A DNA stretch of 64,000 bases from Bacteroidota bacterium (lineage in GTDB: Bacteria; Bacteroidota; Bacteroidia; Chitinophagales; Chitinophagaceae). The DNA lies in the NCBI GenBank assembly GCA_016866355.1, contig VGMN01000002.1, positions 124,001-188,000 on the forward strand, in the 5' to 3' direction. The position numbers and the translations under genes were made by a program. The notes under the pieces are model-generated. The model saw nothing but the letters and a program-made list of their open reading frames with translations. It made no database searches and was not told the DNA's origin. Positions 34,024 through 46,271 of the stretch are shown here, one piece after another; position 1 is the first letter of the stretch; every line of letters starts with the position of its first letter.

Positions 34024-37000
34024 ATGTCATTGACAAAAAACAATGCAAGAATTGATTTCGGTAAGATCAAACACCTTGCTGAAGCTCCGGACCTTCTTGA
34101 AGTCCAGATTCAATCCTTTAAAGAGTTCTTCCAACTTGAGACTACGCCTGATAAGCGTAACATCGAGGGATTATTCCGTGTGTTCAAAGACAATTTCCCT
34201 ATTACGGATACCAGAAATATATTCGTACTAGAGTTTTTGGATTACTTCATCGATCCTCCTCGCTACACAATTGAGGAGTGTATGGAGCGCGGTTTAACGT
34301 ATGCGTTACCATTAAAAGCTAAGCTTCGCTTAAGCTGTAACGACGAAGAGCACGTCGATTTTCAAACTATTGTGCAAGACGTTTTTTTGGGTAATATACC
34401 TTACATGACACCTCGTGGTACGTTTGTTATCAATGGAGCTGAGCGTGTAGTGGTTTCCCAATTGCATCGTTCTCCCGGCGTATTCTTTGGACAATCGATT
34501 CACCCGAATGGAACAAAAATTTACTCTGCTCGTGTAATTCCTTTCAAAGGTGCATGGATGGAGTTTGCTACAGATATCAACAACGTGATGTATGCGTACA
34601 TCGATCGTAAGAAAAAATTCCCTGTAACAACATTGTTGCGCTCTATCGGCTACGAAACTGACAAAGACATTCTAGAATTATTTGGAATGGCTGATGAAGT
34701 GAAGGCAGATAAGAAAACACTTGCCAAGCATATTGGCAAGCGTTTAGCGGCACGTGTGCTTCGTACATGGGTAGAGGATTTTGTTGATGAGGATACTGGA
34801 GAGGTTGTTTCCATTGAGCGGAATGAAATTGTGATGGAGCGTGATACGTTGCTTGATGAGGCGGCAGTTGAAACAATTACTTCTCTCGAAGTAAATAGTG
34901 TGTTTATTCAGCGTGAAGATGTGGGAGGCGATTATGCAATTATTTATAACACGTTGAATAAGGATACTTCTAACAGTGAGTTAGAAGCTGTTCAATTCAT
35001 CTATCGTCAATTGCGTGGTGCAGATGCTCCAGATAATGAAACAGCTCGTGGTATTATTGATAAGTTATTCTTCAGTGACAAGCGATATGACCTAGGTGAA
35101 GTGGGGCGTTATAAAATCAACCGTAAGTTGAATGTGAACCTGCCTCTTGAAAAGAAAACGCTTACAAAGGATGATATTATTTTGATCATAAAATACCTTG
35201 TTCGCCTTACCAATGGTAAAGCGGAGATTGATGACATTGATCATTTGAGTAATCGTCGTGTTCGTACCGTAGGTGAGCAATTATACGCACAGTTTGGAGT
35301 GGGCTTGGCTCGTATGGCTCGTACCATCCGTGAGCGGATGAACGTGAGAGATAATGAAGTGTTTACGCCCGTTGACTTAATCAATGCTCGTACACTCTCC
35401 TCTGTGATTAATTCATTCTTTGGTACTTCCCAGCTTTCGCAATTTCTCGACCAAACCAATCCGTTGTCTGAGATTACGCACAAGCGTCGTATTTCTGCGC
35501 TCGGTCCTGGTGGTCTAAGTCGTGAGCGTGCTGGATTTGAAGTGCGTGACGTGCACTATTCGCACTATGGTCGTCTTTGTACTATTGAAACACCGGAAGG
35601 TCCAAACATTGGATTGATCTCAACACTTTGTGTGCATGCCAAGATCAATGACATGGGCTTTATTGAAACACCTTATAGAAAGGTGGCTGAAGGTAAGGTC
35701 AACATGAAAGAATTGGCTTTTTTGAGCGCAGAGGAAGAAGATCAGGCAAAAATTGCACAGGCCAATACTTCATTGGATGAAAAGGGCAATGTGGTAGAAG
35801 ATAAAGTAGTGAGCCGTGAAACGGGAGATTTCCCAATCCTCGATAAAAGTGAAGTCGAATACATGGACGTTGCACCAAACCAAATTGTGGGTTTGAGTGC
35901 ATCACTAATTCCTTTCTTGGAGCACGATGATGCTAACCGTGCGTTGATGGGATCAAACATGCAACGTCAGGCAGTTCCATTACTTCGTCCGGATGTCCCT
36001 GTGGTAGGAACTGGATTTGAAGGAAAGGCTGCGCGCGATGCAAGAATTCAAATCCACGCAGAAGGAAATGGCGTAGTTGAGTTTGTGGATGCAAATGAAA
36101 TTCATGTTCGCTATGAGCGTGATGCCAGTGAAAAGTTGGTAAGCTTTGAAGATGATCTGCGTGTTTATAAGCTGACAAAATTCATCAAGACTAACCAAGA
36201 AACTTGTATCAACTTTCGTCCGGCAGTTAAGAAGGGACAAAAAATTAAGAAAGGAGATTTCCTTACAGAAGGATATGCTACACAAAATGGTGAACTGGCA
36301 CTTGGTAAAAACTTGAAAGTGGCGTTCATGCCATGGAAAGGTTACAACTTCGAGGATGCCATTGTAATCAGTGAGCGTGTTGTGAAGGAAGATCTATTTA
36401 CCTCTGTTCATATTTCTGAATATGATTTAGAAGTGCGTGATACTAAGTTAGGAGAAGAAGAATTGACGCCAGACATTCCAAACGTTTCAGAAGAAGCCAC
36501 TAAGGATTTGGATGAAAATGGAATTATTCGCATTGGTGCGCAAGTAAAAGAAGGAGATATTCTCATAGGAAAAATCACTCCTAAGGGAGAAAGCGATCCT
36601 ACGCCAGAGGAAAAATTACTTCGTGCCATCTTTGGTGATAAAGCGGGTGACGCAAAAGATGCATCGTTGAAAGCTCCCAATGGAGTGGAGGGTGTAGTGA
36701 TTGGGAAAAAGCTTTTCCAGCGTGCTAAGAAAGATAAGAATGCAAAAGTGCGTGAGAAGGCGCTGTTAGAAAAACTAGAGAAACTGCATGAGAAAAATGA
36801 AAATGACTTGAAAGAAGTGCTACTTGAAAAATTGGGTGCGCTTTTGAAAGATCATGCTTCTGCAGGTGTGAGTAACAATTTTGGAGAAATACAAATTACA
36901 AAGGGTGCTAAGTTCTCAGACAAGAGTTTGCGTGCGCTTGATTATGCTAACGTGAATCCGCTAGGTTGGACTGGAGATAAGAAAACAGACGATCGGATCA

Positions 37001-37827
37001 ACACGTTGTTACATAACTACAGCATTAAATTCAACGAAGAACTTGGACGGTACAAGCGTGAAAAATTCAATATCAGTATTGGAGACGAGTTACCAGCAGG
37101 TGTATTGAAATTAGCTAAGGTTTATCTGGCCGTGAAGCGTAAGCTGAAAGTGGGAGATAAAATGGCTGGACGCCATGGTAACAAGGGGATTGTAGCAAAA
37201 ATTGTTCGCCAGGAGGATATGCCATTCTTGGAAGATGGAACACCGGTTGACATTGTGCTTAACCCGCTCGGGGTACCAAGCCGTATGAATCTGGGACAGA
37301 TCTACGAAACAATCCTTGGATGGGCTGGTGAAAAGCTAAGTCTCAAATTTGCAACACCAATATTTGATGGTGCTACTGTAGATGAGATTGGATCTTATTG
37401 TCAGCAAGCAGGTATACCGATGTTTGGGCATACTTACCTCTATGATGGTGAAACTGGTGAGCGTTTTGACCAAAAAGCTACAGTGGGGATCATCTACATG
37501 ATTAAGCTGCACCACATGGTTGATGATAAAATGCATGCTCGTTCTATCGGGCCTTACAGCCTTATTACCCAACAACCATTGGGTGGTAAAGCACAATTTG
37601 GAGGTCAGCGTTTTGGTGAAATGGAGGTATGGGCACTGGAAGCATATGGTGCATCCAACATTTTGCAGGAATTGCTTACGATCAAGAGTGACGATATCAT
37701 TGGAAGGGCAAAAACATATGAAGCATTGGTTAAGGGAGATAATGTTCCCCGCGCCGGTATTCCAGAGTCCTTTAATGTATTGGTGCATGAATTAAGAGGG
37801 CTGGGGCTTGACTTACAGTTTGATTGA
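34024..37827 (+). CDS. rpoB: RNA polymerase subunit beta
   Basis: A 1267-residue beta subunit. Recognisable conserved regions run from FPITDTRN and [17 protein letters not shown] in the protrusion, through the rifampicin region [26 protein letters not shown] (about residue 480 on, in pieces [10 protein letters not shown] and [12 protein letters not shown]), to [12 protein letters not shown] near 1045 and the C-terminal clamp [28 protein letters not shown] (in pieces). The rifampicin-site residues look like wild type. It forms an operon with rpoC, 43 bp apart. Confidence 0.99.
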   Translation: MSLTKNNARIDFGKIKHLAEAPDLLEVQIQSFKEFFQLETTPDKRNIEGLFRVFKDNFPITDTRNIFVLEFLDYFIDPPRYTIEECMERGLTYALPLKAKLRLSCNDEEHVDFQTIVQDVFLGNIPYMTPRGTFVINGAERVVVSQLHRSPGVFFGQSIHPNGTKIYSARVIPFKGAWMEFATDINNVMYAYIDRKKKFPVTTLLRSIGYETDKDILELFGMADEVKADKKTLAKHIGKRLAARVLRTWVEDFVDEDTGEVVSIERNEIVMERDTLLDEAAVETITSLEVNSVFIQREDVGGDYAIIYNTLNKDTSNSELEAVQFIYRQLRGADAPDNETARGIIDKLFFSDKRYDLGEVGRYKINRKLNVNLPLEKKTLTKDDIILIIKYLVRLTNGKAEIDDIDHLSNRRVRTVGEQLYAQFGVGLARMARTIRERMNVRDNEVFTPVDLINARTLSSVINSFFGTSQLSQFLDQTNPLSEITHKRRISALGPGGLSRERAGFEVRDVHYSHYGRLCTIETPEGPNIGLISTLCVHAKINDMGFIETPYRKVAEGKVNMKELAFLSAEEEDQAKIAQANTSLDEKGNVVEDKVVSRETGDFPILDKSEVEYMDVAPNQIVGLSASLIPFLEHDDANRALMGSNMQRQAVPLLRPDVPVVGTGFEGKAARDARIQIHAEGNGVVEFVDANEIHVRYERDASEKLVSFEDDLRVYKLTKFIKTNQETCINFRPAVKKGQKIKKGDFLTEGYATQNGELALGKNLKVAFMPWKGYNFEDAIVISERVVKEDLFTSVHISEYDLEVRDTKLGEEELTPDIPNVSEEATKDLDENGIIRIGAQVKEGDILIGKITPKGESDPTPEEKLLRAIFGDKAGDAKDASLKAPNGVEGVVIGKKLFQRAKKDKNAKVREKALLEKLEKLHEKNENDLKEVLLEKLGALLKDHASAGVSNNFGEIQITKGAKFSDKSLRALDYANVNPLGWTGDKKTDDRINTLLHNYSIKFNEELGRYKREKFNISIGDELPAGVLKLAKVYLAVKRKLKVGDKMAGRHGNKGIVAKIVRQEDMPFLEDGTPVDIVLNPLGVPSRMNLGQIYETILGWAGEKLSLKFATPIFDGATVDEIGSYCQQAGIPMFGHTYLYDGETGERFDQKATVGIIYMIKLHHMVDDKMHARSIGPYSLITQQPLGGKAQFGGQRFGEMEVWALEAYGASNILQELLTIKSDDIIGRAKTYEALVKGDNVPRAGIPESFNVLVHELRGLGLDLQFD

Positions 37828-37870
37828 TCCTTAACCATCATTTGATAACTAATTAATCGATCTATTGATC

Positions 37871-40800
37871 ATGGCTATAAAAAAAGAAAACCGTCCGAAA
37901 TCCGCCTTCTCCAAGATCACCATTGGTCTTGCTTCACCAGATAATATTCTGGAGAGAAGCCATGGAGAAATTCTAAAGCCGGAAACTATTAACTACCGCA
38001 CGTACAAACCAGAACGTGATGGTCTATTCTGTGAGCGCATCTTTGGTCCGGTAAAGGATTATGAGTGCGCTTGTGGAAAATACAAGCGAATTCGTTATAA
38101 AGGAATCGTCTGTGACCGTTGCGGTGTTGAAGTGACGGAGAAGAAAGTACGACGTGAGAGAATGGGGCACATTAAGTTGGTGGTTCCAGTAGTTCATATT
38201 TGGTATTTTAAATCGCTCCCTAATAAAATTGGGTATTTACTGGGAATGAGCTCTAAGAAATTAGAGTCCATCGTTTACTATGAACGCTATGCAGTAATTC
38301 AACCAGGTATACGTGAGGAGAAGGGACAGCGTGTAACTGATTTGCTAACTGAAGAAGAGTACCTGGATATTTTGGAAACACTTCCAAAAGAAAACCAATA
38401 TCTCCCTGATGATGATCCACAGAAGTTCATCGCAAAAATGGGAGCGGAAGCCGTAAACGATCTTTTGGCAAGAATCGATCTTGATCAACTATCATTCGAC
38501 TTACGTAATGCAGCTGCCAATGAAACTTCACAACAGCGTAAGGCTGATGCCTTGAAGCGTTTAAGTGTTGTGGAAGCTTTCCGTGATGCTAACCAGCGTA
38601 TCACTAACCGTCCTGAGTGGATGGTAATGCAATATGTACCTGTAATTCCACCTGAACTTCGTCCATTAGTTCCATTGGATGGTGGTCGATTTGCCTCCTC
38701 GGATTTGAATGATTTATACCGTCGTGTTATCATACGTAATAATCGTTTGAAGCGTTTATTAGAGATCAAAGCTCCAGAAGTCATTCTTCGTAATGAAAAG
38801 CGGATGTTGCAAGAGGCGGTTGATTCACTATTCGACAACAGCCGTAAATCAAATGCGGTTAAAGCCGAGGGTGGACGTGCGTTGAAATCCTTGAGTGATG
38901 TATTAAAGGGTAAACAAGGACGTTTCCGTCAAAACCTTTTAGGTAAGCGTGTTGACTACTCTGGTCGTTCAGTAATTGTGGTGGGACCTGAACTCAAATT
39001 GCATGAGTGTGGTCTTCCCAAGGATATGGCTGCCGAATTATTCAAGCCGTTTATCATTCGTAAATTAATTGAAAGAGGTATCGTAAAAACAGTTAAGTCA
39101 GCTCGTAAGTTGGTTGACAAAAAAGAAGCTGTTATTTGGGATATACTTGAAAATATTTTGAAAGGGCATCCTGTAATGTTGAATCGTGCCCCCACACTTC
39201 ACCGTCTTTCTATTCAGGCATTCCAACCTAAGTTGATTGAAGGAAAGGCTATTCAACTACACCCATTAGTAACCTCAGCCTTCAACGCTGACTTTGACGG
39301 TGACCAAATGGCGGTTCACGTTCCATTGAGCCATGGAGCTATTTTGGAAGCACAACTTTTGATGCTTGCTTCACATAATATCCTGAATCCACAAAATGGT
39401 ACTCCAATTACCCTTCCTTCTCAGGACATGGTGTTGGGATTGTACTACATCACAAAAGGAAAGCGAACCACTGACAAAGAGAAAATGAAAGGAGAGGGTA
39501 AGTCTTTCTATTCTAGTGAAGAGGTAATCATTGCTTATAACGAAGCAAAGATTGATTTACATGCTTGGATCAAGGTGAAGGCCAATGTTCGCACTGAAAG
39601 TGGTCAATTGGAGAAAAAGTTAATCGAAACAACGGTTGGGCGTGTGTTGTTCAATCAACATGTTCCTGCTGAGGTTGGATTTGTAAATGCGTTATTGACT
39701 AAGAAAAATCTCCGTGAAATCATTGGTGATATCATTACCATAACAAACGTTCCTAAAACGGCAAAGTTCTTGGATGATATTAAGCAGCTTGGTTTCCGTA
39801 CTGCCTTTAAGGGAGGTCTTTCTTTCAACATTAATGATTTGATCATTCCTGATGTTAAGGAGGAATTATTGGAGAATGCCAAGAATGAAGTGGAAGAGGT
39901 TTGGGAGAGCTATAACATGGGTCTGATCACAAATAACGAACGTTATAACCAAATTGTAGACATTTGGAGCCGTGTAGATACACGTATTACGGAAACCTTG
40001 ATCAAGGAATTAAGTAGCGATAAGCAAGGCTTTAATTCTGTATATATGATGTTGGATTCCGGAGCCCGTGGTTCCAAGCAGCAGATTAAACAGCTGGCTG
40101 GTATTCGTGGATTGATGGCTAAGCCACGTAAATCTGGATCTACAGGTAGTGAAATCATTGAGAACCCAATTCTTTCCAATTTCAAAGGTGGATTGAATGT
40201 ATTGGATTACTTTATCTCTACGCATGGTGCTCGTAAAGGTCTAGCCGATACCGCCCTTAAAACAGCGGATGCCGGTTACCTGACTCGTCGTCTGGTGGAT
40301 GTTGCGCAGGATGTGGTAATAATGGATGAAGATTGCGGTACACTTCGTGGTATTGCTACTACGGCCTTGAAGGACAATGAGGATATCATTGAGCCATTGA
40401 GCGATCGTATTGAAGGACGTACTTCATTGCACAACGTATATGATCCAGTTTCTGAGAAATTGATTGTTGCAGCAGGTGAGCAAATCACTGAATTATTGGC
40501 CAAGCAAATTGAAGAGGCGGGTATAGAAACAGTTGAAATTCGTTCAGTATTGACTTGTGAAAGCAAGCGTGGGGTATGTGTAAAATGTTATGGACGCAAC
40601 CTGGCATCAGGTATCACAGCACAAAAAGGTGATGCAGTGGGTATCATTGCAGCGCAGTCCATTGGTGAGCCTGGTACACAGTTGACCTTACGTACATTCC
40701 ACGTGGGTGGTGTGGCTGGTTCTGCTTCAGTAGAATCTACCTTGGCCGCTAAGTTTGACGGAACCATTCAATTTGATGGACTTCGTACTGTTGCCATTGC

Positions 40801-42163
40801 AAATAATGAAGGCGTCAAATCTCAGGTTGTTATTGGCCGAACTGGGGAGATGCGTATAGTAGATGCCAAGGCAGATCGTCTCTTAATCACTAACAATATT
40901 CCTTATGGCGCCACCCTTAATGCTAAGGATGGCCAGAAAGTGACCAAGGGTGATGTGATTTGTACTTGGGATCCATTCAATAACGTGATCCTTTCTGAGA
41001 TTGACGGTAAGATCAAGTTTGAAAATGTTATTGAAGGGGTAACTTATCGCGAGGAGTCAGATGAACAAACTGGCCACCGTGAAAAGGTTGTTATTGAAAC
41101 GCGTGATAAGACAAAGATCCCTTCAATTCTGGTAGAAGGAAAGGATAAAAAATCATATAACCTACCCACTGGAAGTCACATTATCATTGAAGAAGGTGAC
41201 GATGTGAAAGCTGGTCAGGTAATAGTTAAGATTCCTCGTATCCTTGGAAAACTCCGTGATATCACTGGAGGTCTTCCTCGTGTTACAGAATTGTTTGAAG
41301 CACGTAATCCGGGTAACCCTGCTGTTGTTGCTGAAATCGATGGGGTAGTCATCATGGGTGCTGTAAAACGGGGTAACCGTGAGATCACCATTGAAGCTAA
41401 AGATGGCATTCAGAAGAAATACTTGGTGCCTCTAACGCGTCAGATTTTAGCACAGGATGGAGACTTTGTAAAAGCAGGTACGGCACTTTCTGATGGTCAA
41501 ATTGCGCCGTTTGATATTCTTTCAATCAAAGGTCCATTTGCCGTTCAGGAGTATGTTGTTAATGAAATACAGGAAGTTTATCGATTACAAGGTGTTAAGA
41601 TTAACGACAAGCACATTGAAGTAATAGTTCGCCAAATGATGCGTAAGGTCAACATCGTGGATCCAGGAGATACTCGATTCCTTGAGGATGACCTGGTCGA
41701 TAAGTTTGAATTTGTAGAAGAAAACGATTACACCTTCGATAAAAAAGTGGTAACAAAACCTGGCGATAGCACAAAACTTCGTGCTGGACAGATTGTTAAC
41801 CTAAGAGAGTTACGTGAGGAAAATTCAATTCTTCGTCGCTCCGACAAGAAAGTGGTAGAGTACCGCGATGCGAAGCCTGCTACTTCTTCTCCAACACTTT
41901 TGGGTATTACTAAAGCCTCACTGGGAGTACAGAGCTGGATTTCAGCTGCTTCCTTCCAGGAAACAACCAAAGTGCTTTCTTCTGCAGCCATCAATGGAAA
42001 AACAGACGAAATGCTTGGTCTCAAGGAGAATGTTATCACGGGTCATCCGATACCTGCCGGTACTGGCTTGCGCGAATTTGAGCGTATGATAGTTGGAAGC
42101 AAGGAGGAATACGAATTGCTCCAGACAACCCGAGAGGCTATGGCCTTTGATGAGGAAGAGTAA
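37871..42163 (+). CDS. rpoC: RNA polymerase subunit beta'
   Basis: A 1430-residue beta' subunit. The N-terminal zinc site is [20 protein letters not shown] (about residue 65-85), the catalytic magnesium loop NADFDGDQM lies near 478, the second zinc region [13 protein letters not shown] near 895, and the trigger-loop region [21 protein letters not shown] near 930 in pieces. The ATG at 37871 is used; a TTG six bases upstream is less likely. It is closed by a strong terminator. Confidence 0.99.
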   Translation: MAIKKENRPKSAFSKITIGLASPDNILERSHGEILKPETINYRTYKPERDGLFCERIFGPVKDYECACGKYKRIRYKGIVCDRCGVEVTEKKVRRERMGHIKLVVPVVHIWYFKSLPNKIGYLLGMSSKKLESIVYYERYAVIQPGIREEKGQRVTDLLTEEEYLDILETLPKENQYLPDDDPQKFIAKMGAEAVNDLLARIDLDQLSFDLRNAAANETSQQRKADALKRLSVVEAFRDANQRITNRPEWMVMQYVPVIPPELRPLVPLDGGRFASSDLNDLYRRVIIRNNRLKRLLEIKAPEVILRNEKRMLQEAVDSLFDNSRKSNAVKAEGGRALKSLSDVLKGKQGRFRQNLLGKRVDYSGRSVIVVGPELKLHECGLPKDMAAELFKPFIIRKLIERGIVKTVKSARKLVDKKEAVIWDILENILKGHPVMLNRAPTLHRLSIQAFQPKLIEGKAIQLHPLVTSAFNADFDGDQMAVHVPLSHGAILEAQLLMLASHNILNPQNGTPITLPSQDMVLGLYYITKGKRTTDKEKMKGEGKSFYSSEEVIIAYNEAKIDLHAWIKVKANVRTESGQLEKKLIETTVGRVLFNQHVPAEVGFVNALLTKKNLREIIGDIITITNVPKTAKFLDDIKQLGFRTAFKGGLSFNINDLIIPDVKEELLENAKNEVEEVWESYNMGLITNNERYNQIVDIWSRVDTRITETLIKELSSDKQGFNSVYMMLDSGARGSKQQIKQLAGIRGLMAKPRKSGSTGSEIIENPILSNFKGGLNVLDYFISTHGARKGLADTALKTADAGYLTRRLVDVAQDVVIMDEDCGTLRGIATTALKDNEDIIEPLSDRIEGRTSLHNVYDPVSEKLIVAAGEQITELLAKQIEEAGIETVEIRSVLTCESKRGVCVKCYGRNLASGITAQKGDAVGIIAAQSIGEPGTQLTLRTFHVGGVAGSASVESTLAAKFDGTIQFDGLRTVAIANNEGVKSQVVIGRTGEMRIVDAKADRLLITNNIPYGATLNAKDGQKVTKGDVICTWDPFNNVILSEIDGKIKFENVIEGVTYREESDEQTGHREKVVIETRDKTKIPSILVEGKDKKSYNLPTGSHIIIEEGDDVKAGQVIVKIPRILGKLRDITGGLPRVTELFEARNPGNPAVVAEIDGVVIMGAVKRGNREITIEAKDGIQKKYLVPLTRQILAQDGDFVKAGTALSDGQIAPFDILSIKGPFAVQEYVVNEIQEVYRLQGVKINDKHIEVIVRQMMRKVNIVDPGDTRFLEDDLVDKFEFVEENDYTFDKKVVTKPGDSTKLRAGQIVNLRELREENSILRRSDKKVVEYRDAKPATSSPTLLGITKASLGVQSWISAASFQETTKVLSSAAINGKTDEMLGLKENVITGHPIPAGTGLREFERMIVGSKEEYELLQTTREAMAFDEEE

Positions 42164-42176
42164 CATGTAAAACACT

Positions 42177-42207
42177 AAGGCCGTTTCTTCTGAAACGGCC
42201 TTTTTTT
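42177..42207 (+). terminator. Terminator after rpoC
   Basis: An 11-bp perfect stem AAGGCCGTTTC/GAAACGGCCTT with loop TTCT, then seven T. Confidence 0.93.
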
Positions 42208-42283
42208 AACTTTAAAGTCTTTTAAAAATTAATCGTCTTCCTTAAAGTTTACAGGGAGATACTTTACCTTCAAAAAAAATTCA

Positions 42284-42868
42284 ATGAATAAAGGGTTTAT
42301 TGTTTGGAATGTGATTCTAACGGCTGCTTTACTTTTTTTAGGAGTTCGTTATTTCAGCGGCACTGGCACTGTCCGCTTTGCAAAGTCAAGCGCACCTGGG
42401 ACTTTTAGTATGGCCTATTTCGAAATGGATTCCATTGAGGCCAATTTTGAACTTGTGAAAGAGTTGAAAGAGGAGTTGGCTAAGAAAGAACAATTGATGG
42501 AACAGGAAATGCAAAAAATGGCAGGAAATGCACAGCAGCGTTATAGCTACTACCAGCAACAAGCCAGTACTGGATTGATGAATGAAAGTCAAAGCGAAGC
42601 AGCGGGAAGAGAATTGAGAAGTTTAGAAGAGCAAATGAAAAATCGAAAACAAGCCCTAGATGCAGAATATGGAGATTTTGTGATGCGTCGGCAAAATGAA
42701 ATTAAATCTAAAATTGAGGCCTATTTGCAAGAGTATAATAAAAGTCACAGCTATACTTATATTGTCTCTTATGAGCAAGGTCTTTTTTATTATAAGGATT
42801 CAGTAAATAACATCACAGCGGATTTGATCAAAGGTCTTAATGACCGTTATAAACCTTCTTCTAAGTAA
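42284..42868 (+). CDS. OmpH/Skp-family periplasmic chaperone-like protein
   Basis: A 194-residue protein with an N-terminal hydrophobic anchor or signal (FIVWNVILTAALLFLGVRYF) and a long charged coiled-coil middle (ELVKELKEELAKKEQLMEQEMQKM onward), then a short beta C-terminus (YTYIVSYEQGLFYYKDS). This is the build of OmpH/Skp proteins that escort outer-membrane proteins through the periplasm. The uncleaved-looking anchor suggests it may stay membrane-bound. It abuts the DUF4254 gene with no gap. Confidence 0.82.
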   Translation: MNKGFIVWNVILTAALLFLGVRYFSGTGTVRFAKSSAPGTFSMAYFEMDSIEANFELVKELKEELAKKEQLMEQEMQKMAGNAQQRYSYYQQQASTGLMNESQSEAAGRELRSLEEQMKNRKQALDAEYGDFVMRRQNEIKSKIEAYLQEYNKSHSYTYIVSYEQGLFYYKDSVNNITADLIKGLNDRYKPSSK

Positions 42869-43480
42869 ATGGGTATGGACGCGACAGCGTGTAATAAAAT
42901 ATTTTGTAAAACAATTGATGACTATCATTTGATTGATCAGGTAGAGGCGCCATTGGCTAATCCATATCCTAGCGGCACTATTGATTTTTTGTTATACCAT
43001 AAATGTTGGGTTGATACGGTGCAATGGCATCTTGAAGATTTGGTTAGAGATCCTGCAATCGATCCTGTTATAGGGTTACAGCTAAAACGTAAAATTGATG
43101 CTTCTAATCAACTTAGAACAGATTTGGTAGAGCAAATCGATGATTATCTTTTGCAGTGGTACTCCAATAAAGAGCAGCAGCCTACCGTCCGGATTAATAC
43201 GGAGAGCCCTGCTTGGGCAATTGATAGGCTATCTATTTTGGCGCTCAAAATTTACCATATGGAAAGAGAAGCCAATCGAAAAGAGGCTACCCCTGAGCAT
43301 CAACAACGTTGCGCAACAAAGTTGGCTGTATTGATAGAACAGCGAACAGACCTCTCGCTTTCAATAGATCAGCTACTAGACGCCATTCAAGCTGGTCAAG
43401 TACGTATGAAAGTATATCGACAAATGAAGATGTACAATGATGCTACATTAAATCCAGTATTGTACCAGCAAAAGTCATGA
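42869..43480 (+). CDS. DUF4254 family protein
   Basis: A 203-residue, mostly helical cytoplasmic protein that matches DUF4254, a Bacteroidota family of unknown function. The conserved core is CWVDTVQWHLEDLVRDPAIDP (about residues 46-66, in pieces VDTVQWHLEDLVRDP), LKRKIDASNQLRTDLVEQIDD and SPAWAIDRLSILALKIYHM. No catalytic motif is obvious. It overlaps the GT9 gene by 4 bp (ATGA), so the two are translationally coupled and probably function together in lipopolysaccharide or glycan assembly; that is inference from position. Confidence 0.85.
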   Translation: MGMDATACNKIFCKTIDDYHLIDQVEAPLANPYPSGTIDFLLYHKCWVDTVQWHLEDLVRDPAIDPVIGLQLKRKIDASNQLRTDLVEQIDDYLLQWYSNKEQQPTVRINTESPAWAIDRLSILALKIYHMEREANRKEATPEHQQRCATKLAVLIEQRTDLSLSIDQLLDAIQAGQVRMKVYRQMKMYNDATLNPVLYQQKS

Positions 43481-44493
43481 GCCATTCTGCTACAAAAACC
43501 ATGTTGGTGATTCGCTTTTCGTCAATGGGTGATGTGGCTATGACAGTTCCTGTTTTAAAAAATTTATTGCAACAGCATCCTTCGTTAAGAGTGATTATGG
43601 TTTCTCAGCAAACTTTTGCTCCTTTATTTGCTGACATAAAGGGATTGGATTTTTTTGGGGCCGATTTAAAAGGGCGCCATCGTGGAATGATTGGAATATG
43701 GCGATTATTTAAAGAATTGTCTGCAATAAAAGGTGTTGTGTCCATTGCGGATTTGCATAATGTATTACGAACAAAACTATTGACTTTCTTATTTAAGCTG
43801 AGTGGGCAAGTGGTTGTTGCTATTGATAAGGGGAGAAAAGAAAAACGTGTATTAACTAGAAAAAGAAATAAGCAAATCAAACCGCTGACTACCTCATTTG
43901 AACGCTATGCTCGTGTTTTTACGTTGTTGGGTTTTGCATTAACAGTTGAGCACACTAGTATATCAAAAAAAACAAATAAAAAGGAACGGCTGCAAATTGG
44001 ATTTGCCCCATTTGCCAAACACAGGGGTAAGTCGCTTCCCCTTTCAATGGCTAAGGAATTCATTGGTTCATTACAGGAATCAATTCCCTGTCATATATAC
44101 CTATTCGGTGCGCCCGGAAATGAGGCCATTACATTAGCAGCTTGGGAGAAGGAATTTCCAAACACTATCAATAAGGCCGGTACGTTGGCATTAGGTCAGG
44201 AACTTCAATTGATTGCTACAATGGACTTGATGATTACCATGGACTCAGCCAACATGCACTTAGCCTCCCTGGTGGGTACTCCTGTAATCTCAATTTGGGG
44301 TGCTACGCATCCTTTTGCAGGATTTTTGGGATGGGGACAGTCTACCGCGCAAGTGATTCAAGCTGACCTGCCTTGTCGTCCGTGCTCAGTGTTTGGAGAC
44401 AAGCCCTGTTTTAGGGGCGATTACGCCTGTTTACAGCAGCTATCGGCACAACAAATGGTCCAACAAGTTCGCTCTTATCTTTGTAGTAAATGA
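43477..44493 (+). CDS. Glycosyltransferase family 9 (heptosyltransferase-like)
   Basis: A 338-residue GT-B glycosyltransferase of family 9, resembling ADP-heptose:LPS heptosyltransferases. N-terminal VIRFSSMGDVAMTVPVL (donor/acceptor entry), central FAPFAKHRGKSLPL and C-terminal TMDSANMHLASLVGTPVISIWGATHP, where the nucleotide-sugar contacts lie. The product DKPCFRGDYAC tail with several cysteines is common in this branch. It overlaps DUF4254 and ispD by 4 bp each (ATGA), making a tight operon. Confidence 0.9.
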   Translation: MSHSATKTMLVIRFSSMGDVAMTVPVLKNLLQQHPSLRVIMVSQQTFAPLFADIKGLDFFGADLKGRHRGMIGIWRLFKELSAIKGVVSIADLHNVLRTKLLTFLFKLSGQVVVAIDKGRKEKRVLTRKRNKQIKPLTTSFERYARVFTLLGFALTVEHTSISKKTNKKERLQIGFAPFAKHRGKSLPLSMAKEFIGSLQESIPCHIYLFGAPGNEAITLAAWEKEFPNTINKAGTLALGQELQLIATMDLMITMDSANMHLASLVGTPVISIWGATHPFAGFLGWGQSTAQVIQADLPCRPCSVFGDKPCFRGDYACLQQLSAQQMVQQVRSYLCSK

Positions 44494-45185
44494 AGAAGCA
44501 CGCGGTAATAGTTGCAGGGGGTACGGGGGTACGAATGGGAGTTCCACAACCAAAGCAGTTTTTGGAAATTGCTGGTGAGCCAATTATTATTCACACGCTT
44601 CGTGCTTTTGCAAAAGCCTTTTCAGATATTCAACTTACCCTTGTGTTGCCCGCGAATCATTTGCAAGAAGGGGCTGCCTTAATTGCCAGCAAATTGGATA
44701 TTCCTGTGCAGTTAGTGGCTGGCGGTGAAACCCGTTTCCATTCTGTACAAAATGGGCTTGCTACCGTAAAGGAGGACGCTGTGGTATTTGTGCATGATGC
44801 TGTTCGCTGTTTAGTTAGTACTGATTTGATACAAATCTGCTATCAAAACGCATTGGTAGCTGGCAGCGCCGTACCTGTTTTAAAATCCAGTGATAGCATT
44901 CGTTTTATGGAACATGGAAAGCACCGCGTGTTAAATCGTGAACAGGTGCTATTAGTTCAAACGCCACAAGTTTTTCTTTCTACATTGATCCTGCCTGCAT
45001 TCCAAGTTTCCTATGATGTGTCTTTTACTGATGAAGCAACCGTGGTAGAAAGAGCAGGACATATCGTTAATCTAGTGGAAGGAGAGGAGTCCAACATTAA
45101 AATTACCAGACCTGTTGATTTGCGAATTGCTGCTGAGTGGTTGCTAGAGAAAAAAGCGGTCAACGACCAACCAACTGTTGATTGA
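44490..45185 (+). CDS. ispD: 2-C-methyl-D-erythritol 4-phosphate cytidylyltransferase
   Basis: A 231-residue enzyme of the non-mevalonate isoprenoid pathway, coupling CTP to methylerythritol phosphate. The nucleotide-binding loop VAGGTGVRMGVPQPKQFLEIAG (residues about 8-29, in pieces GGTGVRMG and PKQFLE), GGETRFHSVQNGL near 77, VHDAVRCLV near 103 and TDEATVVERAG near 175 are intact. Its last 26 bp overlap the end of the convergent oxidoreductase gene. Confidence 0.95.
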   Translation: MKKHAVIVAGGTGVRMGVPQPKQFLEIAGEPIIIHTLRAFAKAFSDIQLTLVLPANHLQEGAALIASKLDIPVQLVAGGETRFHSVQNGLATVKEDAVVFVHDAVRCLVSTDLIQICYQNALVAGSAVPVLKSSDSIRFMEHGKHRVLNREQVLLVQTPQVFLSTLILPAFQVSYDVSFTDEATVVERAGHIVNLVEGEESNIKITRPVDLRIAAEWLLEKKAVNDQPTVD

Positions 45186-46146
45186 TTTTCTCTAGGATTT
45201 GATGGGCAACATCCATGGCGAGCATTCCATCAGTTTCAGATACCAGGGTTCTAGAATTTTGCAAAATGGCATCTCTGAATGAACGTAGTTCTGATTGAAT
45301 CGCATTGACAGCAGGAGTGGTTGGGCTTGCTATTGCAATAGTCTTTACTCCTGCATGTGTTTCTATATCAAACGTAAAAGTGTTCTCTTCTTCTTGTTCG
45401 CCCTTAAGCTTAATAACTTCTGTTTTTTTATCCAAGAAGTCAATTCCGATGTATGCATCTTTTTGAAATAAGCGGATTTTACGCATTTTTTTCATAGAGA
45501 TACGGCTACTTGTAAGATTAGCCACACAGCCATTGTGAAATTCTATTCGTACGTTGGCTATATCAGGGGTATCTGTTAAAACGGCAACACCGCTTGCTGA
45601 AATATGCTTGATATCACTCTTTACAATACTTAGAATAATATCAATATCATGTATCATCAGATCTAATATTACACTGACCTCAGTACCTCTGGGGTTAAAT
45701 TGAGCCAGGCGATGTACTTCAATAAATAGCGGTTGCAGCGATAGATCTTTAATGGCAAGAAAGGCTGGATTAAATCGTTCCACATGCCCCACTTGTAATT
45801 TTACACCAGACTCTCTGGTTAGCGAAACAATTTTTCTGGCCTCCTCCAATGAGGCTGCTAATGGTTTTTCTACAAATACATGCTTCCCTTTTCGGATTGC
45901 CTTTTCACACCACTCTAAATGATGGTTAGTTGGGGCTGTGATATCAATAGCTTCACAGGCATCAATTAATTCCTCTCCTGTTTCAAAAGAGGGGATCGAA
46001 AGCTCTTGGGCAACAGCAGTAGCGGTTGCTGGATTGGGGTCATAAAAGCCCACCAATTCAACCTGTTCAATTTGTTTCCAGTTTGTAAGGTGAATTTTGC
46101 CAAGATAACCTGCACCAATAAGCCCAACCTTGAGATTTGTTCCCAT
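45160..46146 (-). CDS. Gfo/Idh/MocA-family oxidoreductase
   Basis: A 328-residue NAD(P)-dependent sugar-type dehydrogenase. The Rossmann loop is GLIGAGYLGKIHL (residues about 8-20), the EKP motif is HVFVEKPLA near 91, and the C-terminal alpha/beta substrate domain has DLMIHDIDIILSI near 162 with the usual catalytic His region. The substrate cannot be read. It lies downstream of tRNA-Asp on the same strand and overlaps ispD by 26 bp tail to tail. Confidence 0.9.
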   Translation of the reverse strand: MGTNLKVGLIGAGYLGKIHLTNWKQIEQVELVGFYDPNPATATAVAQELSIPSFETGEELIDACEAIDITAPTNHHLEWCEKAIRKGKHVFVEKPLAASLEEARKIVSLTRESGVKLQVGHVERFNPAFLAIKDLSLQPLFIEVHRLAQFNPRGTEVSVILDLMIHDIDIILSIVKSDIKHISASGVAVLTDTPDIANVRIEFHNGCVANLTSSRISMKKMRKIRLFQKDAYIGIDFLDKKTEVIKLKGEQEEENTFTFDIETHAGVKTIAIASPTTPAVNAIQSELRSFRDAILQNSRTLVSETDGMLAMDVAHQILEKINQQLVGR

Positions 46147-46154
46147 GTTTTAAA

Positions 46155-46185
46155 ATAAAAACCCCGGTATTTTGCTACCGGGGTT
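46155..46185 (-). terminator. Terminator after tRNA-Asp
   Basis: A 10-bp stem AACCCCGGTA/TACCGGGGTT, followed on the minus strand by TTTTTATTTT. It lies just before the Gfo/Idh start, so that gene probably has another promoter or depends on read-through. Confidence 0.85.
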
Positions 46186-46197
46186 GTCCAGTTTTTG

Positions 46198-46271
46198 CGG
46201 ACCGGACGGGACTCGAACCCGCGACCTCCGCCGTGACAGGGCGGCATTCTAACCAACTGAACTACCGATCC
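46198..46271 (-). tRNA. tRNA-Asp (GTC)
   Basis: Acceptor GGATCGG/CCGGTCC (one G-T pair) with G discriminator, anticodon stem CCGCC/GGCGG with loop CTGTCAC (anticodon GTC), T-loop TTCGAGT. A queuosine target. Confidence 0.95.
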
